A DNA stretch of 64,000 nt from Cryomorphaceae bacterium 1068 (GCA_027214385.1 JAPVXR010000002.1:248001-312000), one strand, 5' to 3'; shown: positions 44,373 to 53,055, numbered from the stretch's first letter. Program-made: numbers and translations. Notes: generated by a model not told the origin, from the letters alone.

Positions 44373-46431
44373 AGATCTTCCCTGTCAAAGCCTCGCTCAC
44401 ATTCTCAATATGATCTCCCACTTTTTCCAAGGAAGAGAACAGATCGCTGTAGATCGTTCCGCTCCTCAGATTGTAATTGCCCGATTCGATTCGAGAAATG
44501 TACTCTCTTCTTAGCTTGTTGCGAAGTTGGTTGATCTCCTTTTCCAAGGTTTTGGCTTTTTCCAAGTTGATGTCTTTCTCCTCCTCCTTTTCAAGGTTTT
44601 CCAGCATCAGGTCCAGCGCCATATCAATGATGCCAAACATGCGCAGCAGCTTCTCTCTTTGATCAGGTGTAAACCAAATTTTCGAAGCAGTTTTCCTTTC
44701 GATGGTATTTGCCATCTGATAAAAGATGTCGCCGATACGCTCCAAGTCACTGCCTATGCTCAAGAAGGCTCTCACTTTTTCACTTGATGTCGGAGATAGT
44801 TCGGTAGCAGCCAAACGGCTGCAGTATTGGGAGATCTCTATCTCCATTCTATCGGTAATCTTCTCGTATTTCTTTATCCGAGTGAGTAGTTTTTCCTGGT
44901 GTATCTCATCCGTTTCTGTGAGCAGACTCTTCACGAAATTGGACATCCGCGCCACGATTTCCCCAAATCGAATCACCTGATTCTTTGCTTCCAAAACAGA
45001 GATTTCTGAAAGCTGAATCGAGGAGTCAATGTATTCCAAGCGGAACTCCTCGTCCTCTCCACCTCTCGATCTGACCGTTTTAGTGGCAAGCTTTACCAAA
45101 AGGGGAGTAAACCAAATCAGCAGGAGCAAATTGGCCAGGTTAAACACGGAGTGAAAAGCCGCCAGGGCTATAGTGGCTGCTTGATGACCCGCCTCCGTTT
45201 GCTCGTAAGGATCGGCAGGCATGTAGCTGCCGATTATTTTCAAGACGAAAGGCAAGGCGAGTACCATCCAAGCTACCCCTATCACATTGAAGAGCGTGTG
45301 AATTCGGGCACTTCGTTTGGCGTAGACATTTCCTACCAGTGCTGAGATTTCGGCGGTAGCAGTTGTTCCGATGTTTTCGCCGAGTACCATCGCTGCAGCT
45401 ACATCAAATGGAATGACGCCGCTGGCACAAAGCGCCATGGTAAGCGTGATGGCCGAAGAGGAGCTTTGAACAATCACCGTAACGATGATACCCAATGCGA
45501 TAAACATCAGCGTCCCCAAAACGGGTTGAGTGGAGTATTCGATAAAGAATTGGACGAAGGCTGAATCCTCGGTAAACGTAGGCACCGTATCGACCAGAAA
45601 TCCCAAGCCAAAAAGGATCAGAGCGAAGCCAATGAGTGCTGTAATCCAGTTTCGCACTCCTGGCCTTTTTACGAGCAATAAGGGTACAACGAAGGCGAAA
45701 ATGATGAGTGCATAAGTGGTAATGTTTACCCGAAAGCCTAAGAAGGAAACCAACCAGCCGGTGATCGTGGTCCCAATGTTTGCCCCCATCATAATTCCCG
45801 CAGACTCGGTAAGGCTGATCAATCCTGCATTTACGAAGCTCACGGTCATCACCGTTGTAGCACTAGAAGACTGGAGCAATCCCGTGAGTGTAAATCCGGT
45901 TAGGACCGCCGTAAATCGATTCTTGGTCATAGAGCCCAGAATGCTTCTGAGTTTGCTTCCGGCGCTTGCTTGGATCCCTTCACTCATGGTTTTCATTCCA
46001 TAGATGAAGAGGCAAAGCGAGCCTATCATTAGGAGAAACCGAGTAATCCCCCAAGCCATTTTCGTTTCGAATCGATCACGCGTGGTCCAAACAGCCTCGG
46101 GAGAGGGCGCATTGGTTGAAATAAAACCTACTTGATAGATGTATCCCGTAGCAGAATACATATCTGTGAGCTTAATGGAGCCTTCGGTGTAAGCCATCGT
46201 ATCAGTGTAGAGCCATACTTCTCCCTCATTTGCCAGTACGGCTGATCGATTGTACCGCACAACGACTGCAGTGGGAGAGTTTTCTGCCGTGCAATCCACC
46301 TTCCAGCTGATGCTGATCTCATCTTCGGCTACGTAAGCTCCATATACCTCAGGGGTAAAGTCTGCCTGCGCCCATAGCGAGATAGACGACAAGAGCAACA
46401 AAAGAGATATGAGAAAACGTGATTTTACCAC
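44371..46431 (-). CDS. Na/Pi cotransporter family protein with N-terminal Ig/FN3-like domain and PhoU domain
   Basis: From GTG 46431 the protein is 686 residues: signal peptide (about 1-22, ending WAQ), an FN3-like domain (about 25-125), eight or so membrane segments (about 130-430) with the paired QSSSA motifs of NptA transporters (GLLQSSSATT and VIVQSSSSAIT), and a C-terminal PhoU-like helical domain (about 460-680). The family carries Na-coupled phosphate or exports phosphate. The N-terminal extracellular/periplasmic domain is unusual. A -7 box TACCTTTG ends 6 nt before GTG, so upstream in-frame codons are not used and the mRNA may be leaderless. Confidence 0.88.
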   Translation of the reverse strand: MVKSRFLISLLLLLSSISLWAQADFTPEVYGAYVAEDEISISWKVDCTAENSPTAVVVRYNRSAVLANEGEVWLYTDTMAYTEGSIKLTDMYSATGYIYQVGFISTNAPSPEAVWTTRDRFETKMAWGITRFLLMIGSLCLFIYGMKTMSEGIQASAGSKLRSILGSMTKNRFTAVLTGFTLTGLLQSSSATTVMTVSFVNAGLISLTESAGIMMGANIGTTITGWLVSFLGFRVNITTYALIIFAFVVPLLLVKRPGVRNWITALIGFALILFGLGFLVDTVPTFTEDSAFVQFFIEYSTQPVLGTLMFIALGIIVTVIVQSSSSAITLTMALCASGVIPFDVAAAMVLGENIGTTATAEISALVGNVYAKRSARIHTLFNVIGVAWMVLALPFVLKIIGSYMPADPYEQTEAGHQAATIALAAFHSVFNLANLLLLIWFTPLLVKLATKTVRSRGGEDEEFRLEYIDSSIQLSEISVLEAKNQVIRFGEIVARMSNFVKSLLTETDEIHQEKLLTRIKKYEKITDRMEIEISQYCSRLAATELSPTSSEKVRAFLSIGSDLERIGDIFYQMANTIERKTASKIWFTPDQREKLLRMFGIIDMALDLMLENLEKEEEKDINLEKAKTLEKEINQLRNKLRREYISRIESGNYNLRSGTIYSDLFSSLEKVGDHIENVSEALTGKI

Positions 46432-46437
46432 AGCGCG

Positions 46438-46493
46438 CAAAGGTATTCTGAACCAATGCTTCAAGGTCCATAGTGGGGTTAATTTTATGTTAA
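46438..46493 (-). promoter_or_regulatory. Na/Pi cotransporter promoter with two TTAAC repeats
   Basis: On the minus strand the -7 box TACCTTTG occupies 46445-46438. Upstream are two perfect TTAAC units, 5' bases at 46493 and 46482, 11 bp apart, beginning 48 and 37 bp before the -7 box. The -37 position is the same as at three other promoters in this region. A TTG about 16 bp from the -7 box may be a weak -33 element. The factor is inferred to be an OmpR-family regulator. Confidence 0.65.
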
Positions 46494-46602
46494 TTCGGAG
46501 AGGCTTCAAAAAATCACCGGATTCAGCGGTTGTTCATGGTTTTGTGGGAATTAATCTTCCTTAAAACTTGAGTTCACATTGGGCAATTCTTATAAGCTAT
46601 TG

Positions 46603-46647
46603 TTAACGACCAATTAAGGTAGGCTTAATTCGCTCGCACTACTTTCG
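46603..46647 (+). promoter_or_regulatory. Promoter of the atypical response regulator with three TTAA repeats
   Basis: TTAAC (46603), TTAAG (46614) and TTAAT (46625) are 11 bp apart and start 37, 26 and 15 bp before the -7-like box TACTTTCG (46640-46647, one mismatch to TAnnTTTG). The arrangement, with repeats taking the place of the -33 element, resembles PhoB-type activation. Confidence 0.65.
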
Positions 46648-46663
46648 AACCGATAAAGTAGCC

Positions 46664-47362
46664 ATGTCGTCTTTTGCTGAAGTAGTATGTGTGATGGGGA
46701 AGAATAGTCAGTTTTCCCAATTGTCAAAGCTCATCGAGTCTGAGCATTTGAAAGTGCATTGTATCGACAATTCTGATGAAGTCATTTCGATCATTCAGCA
46801 ACGAAAACCCGCCTTGGTAATGATGGATCTTCTGCTCGAAGGAAAAGACGCCATAGACCTATTGAAGGAAATGGAGCTAAAAGGGTTGAGGCGGTTTTGT
46901 TCCGTGGTGATATTGAGCGACCGAAGGGAGAATTATGTAGAAATCACTGCCCTCAATTCGGGAGCGGATGATTTTTTGGTTAAACCAGTCAATAAGCGTG
47001 TTTTTGTAAGCCGACTGAGAGCTTGGATGAGAAGTCACGCTACACTGCGAGGGGCGATCAGTATTGCCAAGAACGGCGAGGAGATTGTCTTAGACAGAGA
47101 TAGATATACGCTGATTACGAAGGGCGAAGAGTATCTGCTGCAGCGAAAGGAGTTCGAGATCATATCCCTTTTGGCTTCCAAGCCAAAAAAGGTTTTCAGT
47201 CGGGATGAGATCAAGGAGTTGGTCTGGGGCGAGCCGAATCACTTGGTTCGGAATAGAACCATCGATGTTCATATCCGAAACCTTCGGGTCAAAATCGGAC
47301 GTCGTTATATTAAGACCTACAAAGGAGTCGGGTATTCCTTCGATACGTCCTTATCAAATTAG
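46664..47362 (+). CDS. OmpR-family response regulator with atypical receiver domain
   Basis: The 232-residue protein has a receiver domain (about 1-120) and a winged-helix DNA-binding domain (about 135-228, with DRDRYTLITKGEEYLLQRKEFEII and NRTIDVHIRNLRVKIG). The phosphorylated Asp is kept (Asp55, VMMDLLLEG) and so is the Lys in LVKPVN. The acidic pair that binds Mg, DD in the paralogue at 54571, is replaced by Met11-Gly12. Phosphorylation may thus be weak or absent. No histidine kinase is beside it. It is divergent from the Na/Pi cotransporter and has the same repeat type in its promoter. Its stop overlaps the convergent M14 gene by 4 bp. Confidence 0.88.
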   Translation: MSSFAEVVCVMGKNSQFSQLSKLIESEHLKVHCIDNSDEVISIIQQRKPALVMMDLLLEGKDAIDLLKEMELKGLRRFCSVVILSDRRENYVEITALNSGADDFLVKPVNKRVFVSRLRAWMRSHATLRGAISIAKNGEEIVLDRDRYTLITKGEEYLLQRKEFEIISLLASKPKKVFSRDEIKELVWGEPNHLVRNRTIDVHIRNLRVKIGRRYIKTYKGVGYSFDTSLSN

Positions 47363-49047
47363 CGAAGCTCAAACACGGGTATTCTCAAGTGCCCTTTTTC
47401 GTAGTGGATCGAATTTTCGTAAATGTATTTGAGCTGCGCTCGGGCATCTTTCGCGAAGGCGGGATCTTTTTGTTTTTTTGAGTCAAACGATCGGCGCAAA
47501 GTGACATCTCTTTCCAAGATTTCGGCTGCTGTTTTTTCAAACAGGTAGGAAGAGAAGTACTCCTTTTGGTTCAAGACAGAATCGAAAAAATTCCAACTGA
47601 AGAAGCTGTCCTCACTCTGGGGATCGAGGGCTGTGGCCAAATAGCGTCGGGCATTTTGATTGGTTGGAATGAGGTAATCACCTTCGAAAAACTGAATGGT
47701 TTCTTCCCTTTCCGCCGTACCGACGTTTTTATGCGGGTAATGACCCTCATAGGGCCTTTCAGAAGTTTCGTAGTAGGTGGCATACCTGGAAGTGACATCC
47801 ATTAAGGTGTCTTCGGGGAGTTGGTACATTTCCACATTATTGGCCTCGAGCCTTTCGATCACCTCACTCCAAGCTTGCGGAATCAAATAGAACTCGGGCA
47901 ACACCACTCTGTAATATCCCTTCACTTCGTTGTAATAAGGCACCTTTCTCCTGTAGGGCTTTTTACGATCGTATTCTACGAAGGCCTCTCCCGAGAGCAC
48001 ACTCGTTGAGTTTTTCGCTTCGTATCCGGGAAAAGCTAAGCTGTCAACACCCTTTCCTATTTGCCATTTGGTGTAGAACCCTTCTGCCCCTCTCGTATTC
48101 TGATCCGCTATGCTTTTTAGTTTTCTCACAATCGATCCTTTTTCGGCAAGAAAAGAATCCATGCTTTCTAAAAAGTGGCTCGTAGCCTCCACTCTCCGAT
48201 CGAAAGATTTCAGCATATGAGCCTCGGTAGTGAAGCCAAGCGTATTGAACAGAGCTGCATATCCCGTGCTGTATCGCGGATAGTCCAAGAAGGCATAGAT
48301 GCCTTCTTCGGGAGTTTTGCCCTTGAAGTTTATATATGGGATCATTTCATCATTGAGTGATTTCATGCTTTGATAGAGAGCGGGCTCCAATTCTCTTTTC
48401 AGGAACGTAGCTTGCATCGGGTCAAGCTTTTCAGGAAAAGTCGATAAGAGAGTTAAGCTGGGTTGATAATCTGCCCCATTTGAAGTGTGGGTATCTATAA
48501 GAATGTGTGGGGTCCAGAGGTGAAATAATCTGGAAAAGGCTAAGGCATTTTCAGAATCGGCCTTGATGAAATCCCGATTGAGGTCAAGGTTCTTGGCGTT
48601 TCCACGAAAGCCGTATTCTTCAGGTCCTTCTTGATTGGCCCGTGTGTGGCTGTTGCGATTTAATGCTCCACCTACATTGTAAATGGGAATGATGACATAG
48701 ATCAACCCCGGAGTTGGCTCGGCCGCCTTTTGCATGGCGAAGGCGATGGAAGCATTGATTCCGCAAGCCTCACCCGGATGAATTCCGTTGATAATTAACG
48801 TCACTGTTTGCTCATTCGTCAGAGCTGACTTGGGAGAGAATTCACCTTTCGGGTCGATAACCAAATAGTGAAGTGGTTTTCCATTGTCCGTTTTACCGAT
48901 GGTATTGAGCTGAGCAGTATTGGGGTGATCAGCTGCAATTCGCTCGTAGAATGCGATTGCTTCTGAATAAGTGGGAGTATGGTTGGATGGAAATTGCCCA
49001 AACGCATTTGCAGACAGGGCTATAAGAAAAATGGAAAGGATTCGCAC
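47359..49047 (-). CDS. Secreted M14-family zinc carboxypeptidase
   Basis: The 562-residue protein has a signal peptide (1-17, ending AFG) and an M14 domain with the zinc motif GIHPGEACG (HxxE, about residues 89-97), NLDLNRDF, and the third ligand segment IDTHTSNGADY. A likely catalytic Glu lies in GFTTEAHML. Such enzymes trim peptides from the C-terminus, in the periplasm or outside. The C-terminal region (about 330-562) is not assigned. The start is GTG at 49047. The gap to the next divergent gene holds TTAA repeats that might affect it as well, but they are 1 bp out of register for this gene. Confidence 0.87.
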   Translation of the reverse strand: MRILSIFLIALSANAFGQFPSNHTPTYSEAIAFYERIAADHPNTAQLNTIGKTDNGKPLHYLVIDPKGEFSPKSALTNEQTVTLIINGIHPGEACGINASIAFAMQKAAEPTPGLIYVIIPIYNVGGALNRNSHTRANQEGPEEYGFRGNAKNLDLNRDFIKADSENALAFSRLFHLWTPHILIDTHTSNGADYQPSLTLLSTFPEKLDPMQATFLKRELEPALYQSMKSLNDEMIPYINFKGKTPEEGIYAFLDYPRYSTGYAALFNTLGFTTEAHMLKSFDRRVEATSHFLESMDSFLAEKGSIVRKLKSIADQNTRGAEGFYTKWQIGKGVDSLAFPGYEAKNSTSVLSGEAFVEYDRKKPYRRKVPYYNEVKGYYRVVLPEFYLIPQAWSEVIERLEANNVEMYQLPEDTLMDVTSRYATYYETSERPYEGHYPHKNVGTAEREETIQFFEGDYLIPTNQNARRYLATALDPQSEDSFFSWNFFDSVLNQKEYFSSYLFEKTAAEILERDVTLRRSFDSKKQKDPAFAKDARAQLKYIYENSIHYEKGHLRIPVFELR

Positions 49048-49093
49048 AGTGTTATTTTTCGACGAATATAGCTAAGACCGTGCCTTGCTCGTC

Positions 49094-49169
49094 TTAACAA
49101 TTAATTAATAAAACACAGCCATGTTTAACACAGGCTTAAAGAATTGCTGAAGCTATGAGCCTACTTTTG
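49094..49169 (+). promoter_or_regulatory. Promoter with two pairs of TTAA repeats (for the gene at 49174)
   Basis: TTAAC (49125) and TTAAA (49136) are 11 bp apart and start 37 and 26 bp before the perfect -7 box TACTTTTG (49162-49169). A second pair, TTAAC (49094) and TTAAT (49105), also 11 bp apart, lies further upstream. The -7 box ends 4 nt before the GTG start codon, so a leaderless transcript is expected. Confidence 0.65.
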
Positions 49170-49173
49170 CTTC

Positions 49174-49506
49174 GTGAAAAATTACTTGATTCTATTCGCC
49201 TTTGTTTTATTCTGCTTTTCGGCTACGGCCGGAAACTCGGATAAAAAGACAAAATCTGAAAAGGCTACTTGCTCTTATTCAGGTAAAGTGCTGGACGCTG
49301 AAAATGCCGAAGCGCTGACAGGTGCCACTGTTAAGTTAGTTGAGATAGACCAAGAGGTTTATGCCGATTTCGACGGAGAGTTTATTTTCGAAAATATCCC
49401 CGCAGGAACGTACACGCTTGAGATCAGTTTTGTGAGCTACGATACCAAAGTGGTTCAAGATTTCACCATAGAGGAAGGCGCGAAGTCCAAGAGATTCCTG
49501 TTGTAA
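49174..49506 (+). CDS. Small secreted CarboxypepD_reg-like domain protein
   Basis: The 110-residue protein has a signal peptide (about 1-19, ending ATA) and one carboxypeptidase regulatory-like Ig domain (about 30-110: YSGKVLDAENAEALTGATVKL, DFDGEFIFENIPAGTYTLEI, SFVSYDT). Such domains usually sit at the N-terminus of TonB receptors. Here the domain stands alone. The signal peptide begins exactly at GTG 49174, which supports this start. The function is unknown. A clear terminator follows and the promoter carries the TTAAC repeats, so it probably belongs to the same regulon as the Na/Pi cotransporter. Confidence 0.82.
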   Translation: MKNYLILFAFVLFCFSATAGNSDKKTKSEKATCSYSGKVLDAENAEALTGATVKLVEIDQEVYADFDGEFIFENIPAGTYTLEISFVSYDTKVVQDFTIEEGAKSKRFLL

Positions 49507-49523
49507 TCCGATTTTCAGGGTGA

Positions 49524-49555
49524 ATGTTGCAGAGTTAAGCTGCAACATTTTTTTT
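49524..49555 (+). terminator. Rho-independent terminator
   Basis: Stem AATGTTGCAG / CTGCAACATT with a 7-base loop and a run of eight T residues, 18 bp after the stop of the CarboxypepD_reg-like gene. Confidence 0.85.
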
Positions 49556-49572
49556 CGTTTCGACGTTTAATG

Positions 49573-49610
49573 TTACCAAATTGTTAAGAAAAGCTTACCT
49601 TCGTATTAAC
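49573..49610 (+). promoter_or_regulatory. Four TTA(A/C) units at 11-bp spacing upstream of the MORN-type gene
   Basis: TTACC (49573), TTAAG (49584), TTACC (49595) and TTAAC (49606) are each 11 bp apart. A -7-like box TACCTTCG (49596-49603) overlaps the third unit, so the register differs from the other promoters in this region. The last units may be coincidental. Confidence 0.45.
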
Positions 49611-49638
49611 GAGAGAAGGAACACATTAAACGAGAGTC

Positions 49639-50070
49639 ATGAAAAAGTCAGTATTCATAGCAGTTTTAGGATTATTTACAGCCTCAGCAGTATTTGCCCA
49701 AGAAGGTGAATTGGTGAGTGTAGATGATCAAAGCAGTAAAGCCTATTACACGTACAACCAGAATTACAACATCGAACCAGATGGTTCATATAGTGGAAAT
49801 ATTGCCGCCTACTTTGAAGATGGTAGCATCGAAGAAGTTGGAGTTTTGAGCAAAGGAGCCAAGACCGGAAAATGGCTGAAGTACAATTCAGAAGGAAAAG
49901 TTGTTGCTTCTGCCACCTTCAAAGAAGGTAAGAAAGACGATGTTTGGAGCGTCTGGGATGGAAATGGTAATTTAAGAATGACCATGCAGTACGACGAAGG
50001 AAAAAGAGTCGGAACCTGGAAGTTCTATGACGAGAACGGAGAGCTTATCAACGAAAAGACGTACGATTAA
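49639..50070 (+). CDS. Secreted MORN/YwqK-type repeat protein
   Basis: The 143-residue protein has a signal peptide (1-20, ending VFA) and then MORN-like repeats of the YwqK antitoxin type: GNIAAYFEDGSIEEVG, KTGKWLKYNSEGKVV, KDDVWSVWDGNGNLR, RVGTWKFYDENGELI. The repeats form a beta-meander. Despite the family name, no toxin gene is next to it, and the signal peptide argues against a cytoplasmic antitoxin role. It is followed by a perfect bidirectional terminator. Regulation may be shared with neighbours through TTAA repeats. Confidence 0.82.
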   Translation: MKKSVFIAVLGLFTASAVFAQEGELVSVDDQSSKAYYTYNQNYNIEPDGSYSGNIAAYFEDGSIEEVGVLSKGAKTGKWLKYNSEGKVVASATFKEGKKDDVWSVWDGNGNLRMTMQYDEGKRVGTWKFYDENGELINEKTYD

Positions 50071-50080
50071 AAAATACACA

Positions 50081-50120
50081 GCACAAAAAAAGGGGCGCAT
50101 TTGCGCCCCTTTTTTTGTGC
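50081..50120. terminator. Perfect bidirectional terminator
   Basis: Two 19-bp arms (GCACAAAAAAAGGGGCGCA at 50081-50099 and its exact complement at 50102-50120) around TT, with A- and T-runs on either side, between convergent genes. Confidence 0.9.
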
Positions 50121-50132
50121 TCTATTCTTTCA

Positions 50133-52973
50133 TCAGAATGTGTATCGATAAGAAAGTCGGATGGTTGTTCCCGGCTTGAAGGACTGAAATACTTGATCGC
50201 TTGCTCCGAATGATCGGTAGACCAATGTTCTGTCATCATCAAGAAGGTTGTTAGCCCCCAATGTAATTCTGGAGTTCAGCTTTTCGCCAAAGCTGTAATA
50301 AGCATTGAAGTCCAAACTCTGGAAAGGTATTGTGTACACATCAGGTCTTCTTCCTGAAGCAATAATGGTGAGTTGCTCACCTTGCACATTATAAGCAAGA
50401 GAGAAATTCATTTGCTTCTCGATAATCTCATAACTCAAATTGGCATTGATCGAATAAGGTGATTGGCCAGCCATGTCACGCTCAAAGTCAATAGTCTCTC
50501 CGGGTCTCAGATTCTCTAATCGGAGTTCGTATTCCGTCTGTCCTTCGTTGCCTGTATTCACTTCGCGCATATCTACTGCCGATTGAACCAAAGTCAGGTT
50601 TCCACCGATGAAGAAGCGGTTTAATATCTTACTGGTTTCATTGGCCAAAAAGCCAAGACTCTTTTTCACCTCCATTTCCACTCCCAATACATCGGCAGAT
50701 CCCGAGTTTCGTGGTTTGAGGTTGTCCGGGGCCGTTTCAAAAGCCACCAATTCAATGTGGCCGTCGAACTGCTTGTAGAAACCGGCTATCGAAATCAATT
50801 CGCGAGGACCAAGGAACCACTCCCATCTCAAGTCGTAATTCTGGATTTCCGTTTGCTGCAGATCAATATTACCCACGAAAGTTCTCTTAGTAATCGGGTC
50901 AAAGATTTGAGCGTTTGATTTCTCTTTAAAGCTTGGTCTTGCTAAAGTCTGCGTGTACGATGCACGAATGTTCATATCCTTGGTGGCCTTGTACACAAGG
51001 TTCAAAGAGGGTAAGAAGTTCAATTCGTCGAGCGTCTTTTCATCGTTCAGGTCTTGGCTTTCCTCACCGGTAACTCCGGTATAAAACATCGAACCTTGTT
51101 CAACACGCAAACCATAGATCACGCGAATTTTTTCAAGTAGACTATTCTCTCCCATTACATAACCGGCAAAAACATTCTGTCTCGCTTCAAATGTATTGAT
51201 GGGTTCAAAGTTTCCGATGGTGAAAGTTCCTGAATTGTCAGTGGGAGTCCACACATTTTCCTCTCTGAGGAACCAGTCGGGATCACCGACGATATCAGAC
51301 TTATTCACTCGATCGTGTCCGTATGCGAGCGTTTCAAAATCTCTCCACTTCAATAAAGCGTTTGCTCCCGCAGAAACTTTAAATGTGTTGTTGATTTCAT
51401 AGGTTGCATCTACTCGTACATTCTCATTGATTTCATTCAGATCTCTCCAAAAGCGGTCTATACCTGCTCCGTCACCTGTGTTCAAGGTAGTATCGCCCGT
51501 GGTTACAGAGAAAGCCGTTGACCTGAAGTCGGGATCATAAACACGAGAACGAGTGAAGGCATTTCGCCATTCAATATTCAGCTTATCGAAATTGTGACGC
51601 CCTCCCACCATAAATGTCGTGAGTGATCTCTGCGTATAGGTGAGAATGTCTTCGACCAATCTGGCTTGAGTTTGGTTCAAGTTCCTCGATTTTCGCTGCG
51701 ATGCTGAAGTTTCTCCACTTTGGCTGTGAAGCAACATCGCGGTAAAGTCTGAATTTCCTTTTTTGTAGGCAGCGGCGCCCAAGGCACTCCATTGCACTTC
51801 GTTTCTACCCACTACTCCAATTCGCTCTTCATCTTTGAAGAGTTCAGTTTCACCTTCACTGTCTCCTGCCGGCTTGAGAAAAGTATTGGCCTCGAAATCT
51901 TCGTAGTAAGTATTGTTGTTCCGATAGTTCAAAACAAAGTTGTACCCCCAAGTACCACCGTTTTCCTTGTTGATCTGATTACCGTGCCGCACAGACAAAG
52001 AAGTGTTCAAAAATGCGTTTGCCTTTGAAGCTGCAAGAGTTGGGTTAAATGAACGCGTGATGCTTTCCAACGCGGGATCATTCAAAGGCTCTACCGGGAT
52101 TTCGGTATTCTTATTAATGGGCAATTCTCTCGTACCGTCGTCAAAGCCTAAGAAATCCAAACTCCCTCTGTCGTATAGAATAAAGTCGCTGTTGAACGTC
52201 TGATCGATGGTGTAACCTACTCCCAAAGAAATCTGAGTTTCTTTAATGTCTGGAAAATTTTTGGTTACAATATTGACCAAACCTCCTGTGAAGTCTCCAT
52301 ACTGGTCAGGCGTAAATGATTTAAAAACGGCGACATTTTCGAGAACTGACGTTGGGAAGATGTCGATGGCCACTGCATTCACATCAGGATCCAAGCCGGG
52401 AATTGACATCCCGTTAAGGGTGGTCTTCGTGTATCGATCTCCAAGACCACGCACATAAACGTACTTACCTCCTTGTACCGTTACACCGGTAACACGCTTG
52501 ATAGCTCCTGAAAGGTCAGAGTCACCGATTTTTCGGATGGACTGAACAGAAAGACCGTCCGTTACAGCAGTCGCATTTTTCATATCCATCAGAACTGCGG
52601 TCTCTGTATTTCTTCTCGCCTCTGCCACGATTTCTACCGCCGCGAGTTCGTCCACAGCAGGCTTCAACTCAGTGTCTAGTACCGTAACTTCACCCGCTTC
52701 TATAGTAATCCCTGTGAAGGTTTGGCTTACGAATGAAATGAAAGAGATCTTGATGTCATAAGTTCCCGGGGCTAAAGGCAGAGAGTAGTTCCCGTCAAAA
52801 TCAGTGATCGTACCTACTCCAGGCTGATTAGCCAAAATAACCGTGGCACCAATCATTGGCCCACCTATTTCTCCATCTGCCACGTTTCCACGTAGAAAAC
52901 CTTTTTCCTGGGCTTGAGCCAAACTTCCAACGAAAACCAGAAGCAGAAACATGTAATACCTCACTTGAATCAT
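50133..52973 (-). CDS. TonB-dependent receptor with CarboxypepD_reg-like domain
   Basis: The 946-residue receptor has a signal peptide (about 1-22, ending AQA), a CarboxypepD_reg-like domain (about 25-105, MIGATVILANQPGVGTITDFDG), a plug (about 125-240, YVYVRGLGDRYTKTTLNGMSIPG) and a barrel ending GTTIRLSYRYTF. ATG at 52973 is used in place of the TTG one codon upstream. It lies 82 bp downstream of a beta-helix lipoprotein gene with a hairpin between, so both are probably in one transcript. Proximity to a PhoB/PhoR-like pair and a phosphate transporter suggests uptake of a phosphorus-containing compound, but this is inference. Confidence 0.92.
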   Translation of the reverse strand: MIQVRYYMFLLLVFVGSLAQAQEKGFLRGNVADGEIGGPMIGATVILANQPGVGTITDFDGNYSLPLAPGTYDIKISFISFVSQTFTGITIEAGEVTVLDTELKPAVDELAAVEIVAEARRNTETAVLMDMKNATAVTDGLSVQSIRKIGDSDLSGAIKRVTGVTVQGGKYVYVRGLGDRYTKTTLNGMSIPGLDPDVNAVAIDIFPTSVLENVAVFKSFTPDQYGDFTGGLVNIVTKNFPDIKETQISLGVGYTIDQTFNSDFILYDRGSLDFLGFDDGTRELPINKNTEIPVEPLNDPALESITRSFNPTLAASKANAFLNTSLSVRHGNQINKENGGTWGYNFVLNYRNNNTYYEDFEANTFLKPAGDSEGETELFKDEERIGVVGRNEVQWSALGAAAYKKGNSDFTAMLLHSQSGETSASQRKSRNLNQTQARLVEDILTYTQRSLTTFMVGGRHNFDKLNIEWRNAFTRSRVYDPDFRSTAFSVTTGDTTLNTGDGAGIDRFWRDLNEINENVRVDATYEINNTFKVSAGANALLKWRDFETLAYGHDRVNKSDIVGDPDWFLREENVWTPTDNSGTFTIGNFEPINTFEARQNVFAGYVMGENSLLEKIRVIYGLRVEQGSMFYTGVTGEESQDLNDEKTLDELNFLPSLNLVYKATKDMNIRASYTQTLARPSFKEKSNAQIFDPITKRTFVGNIDLQQTEIQNYDLRWEWFLGPRELISIAGFYKQFDGHIELVAFETAPDNLKPRNSGSADVLGVEMEVKKSLGFLANETSKILNRFFIGGNLTLVQSAVDMREVNTGNEGQTEYELRLENLRPGETIDFERDMAGQSPYSINANLSYEIIEKQMNFSLAYNVQGEQLTIIASGRRPDVYTIPFQSLDFNAYYSFGEKLNSRITLGANNLLDDDRTLVYRSFGASDQVFQSFKPGTTIRLSYRYTF

Positions 52974-52994
52974 CAATATTCTTTTTTAATATGT

Positions 52995-53023
52995 AAGCCC
53001 CAAGACTCATCGTCTTGGGGCTT
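52995..53023 (-). terminator. Hairpin between the lipoprotein and the TonB receptor genes
   Basis: A 12-bp stem (AAGCCCCAAGAC / GTCTTGGGGCTT) with a 5-base loop. On the minus strand it is followed by ACATATT rather than a T-run, so it may be an RNA-stabilising or partial terminator structure and not a full stop. Confidence 0.5.
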
Positions 53024-53055
53024 TAATGGGCTGATTTTTTATTTTGATTACTCGA

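Noticed and set aside
49639-50070. Toxin-antitoxin module based on the YwqK-like repeats
   Set aside because: The protein has a signal peptide and no toxin-like gene is adjacent. The family name is only an annotation habit.
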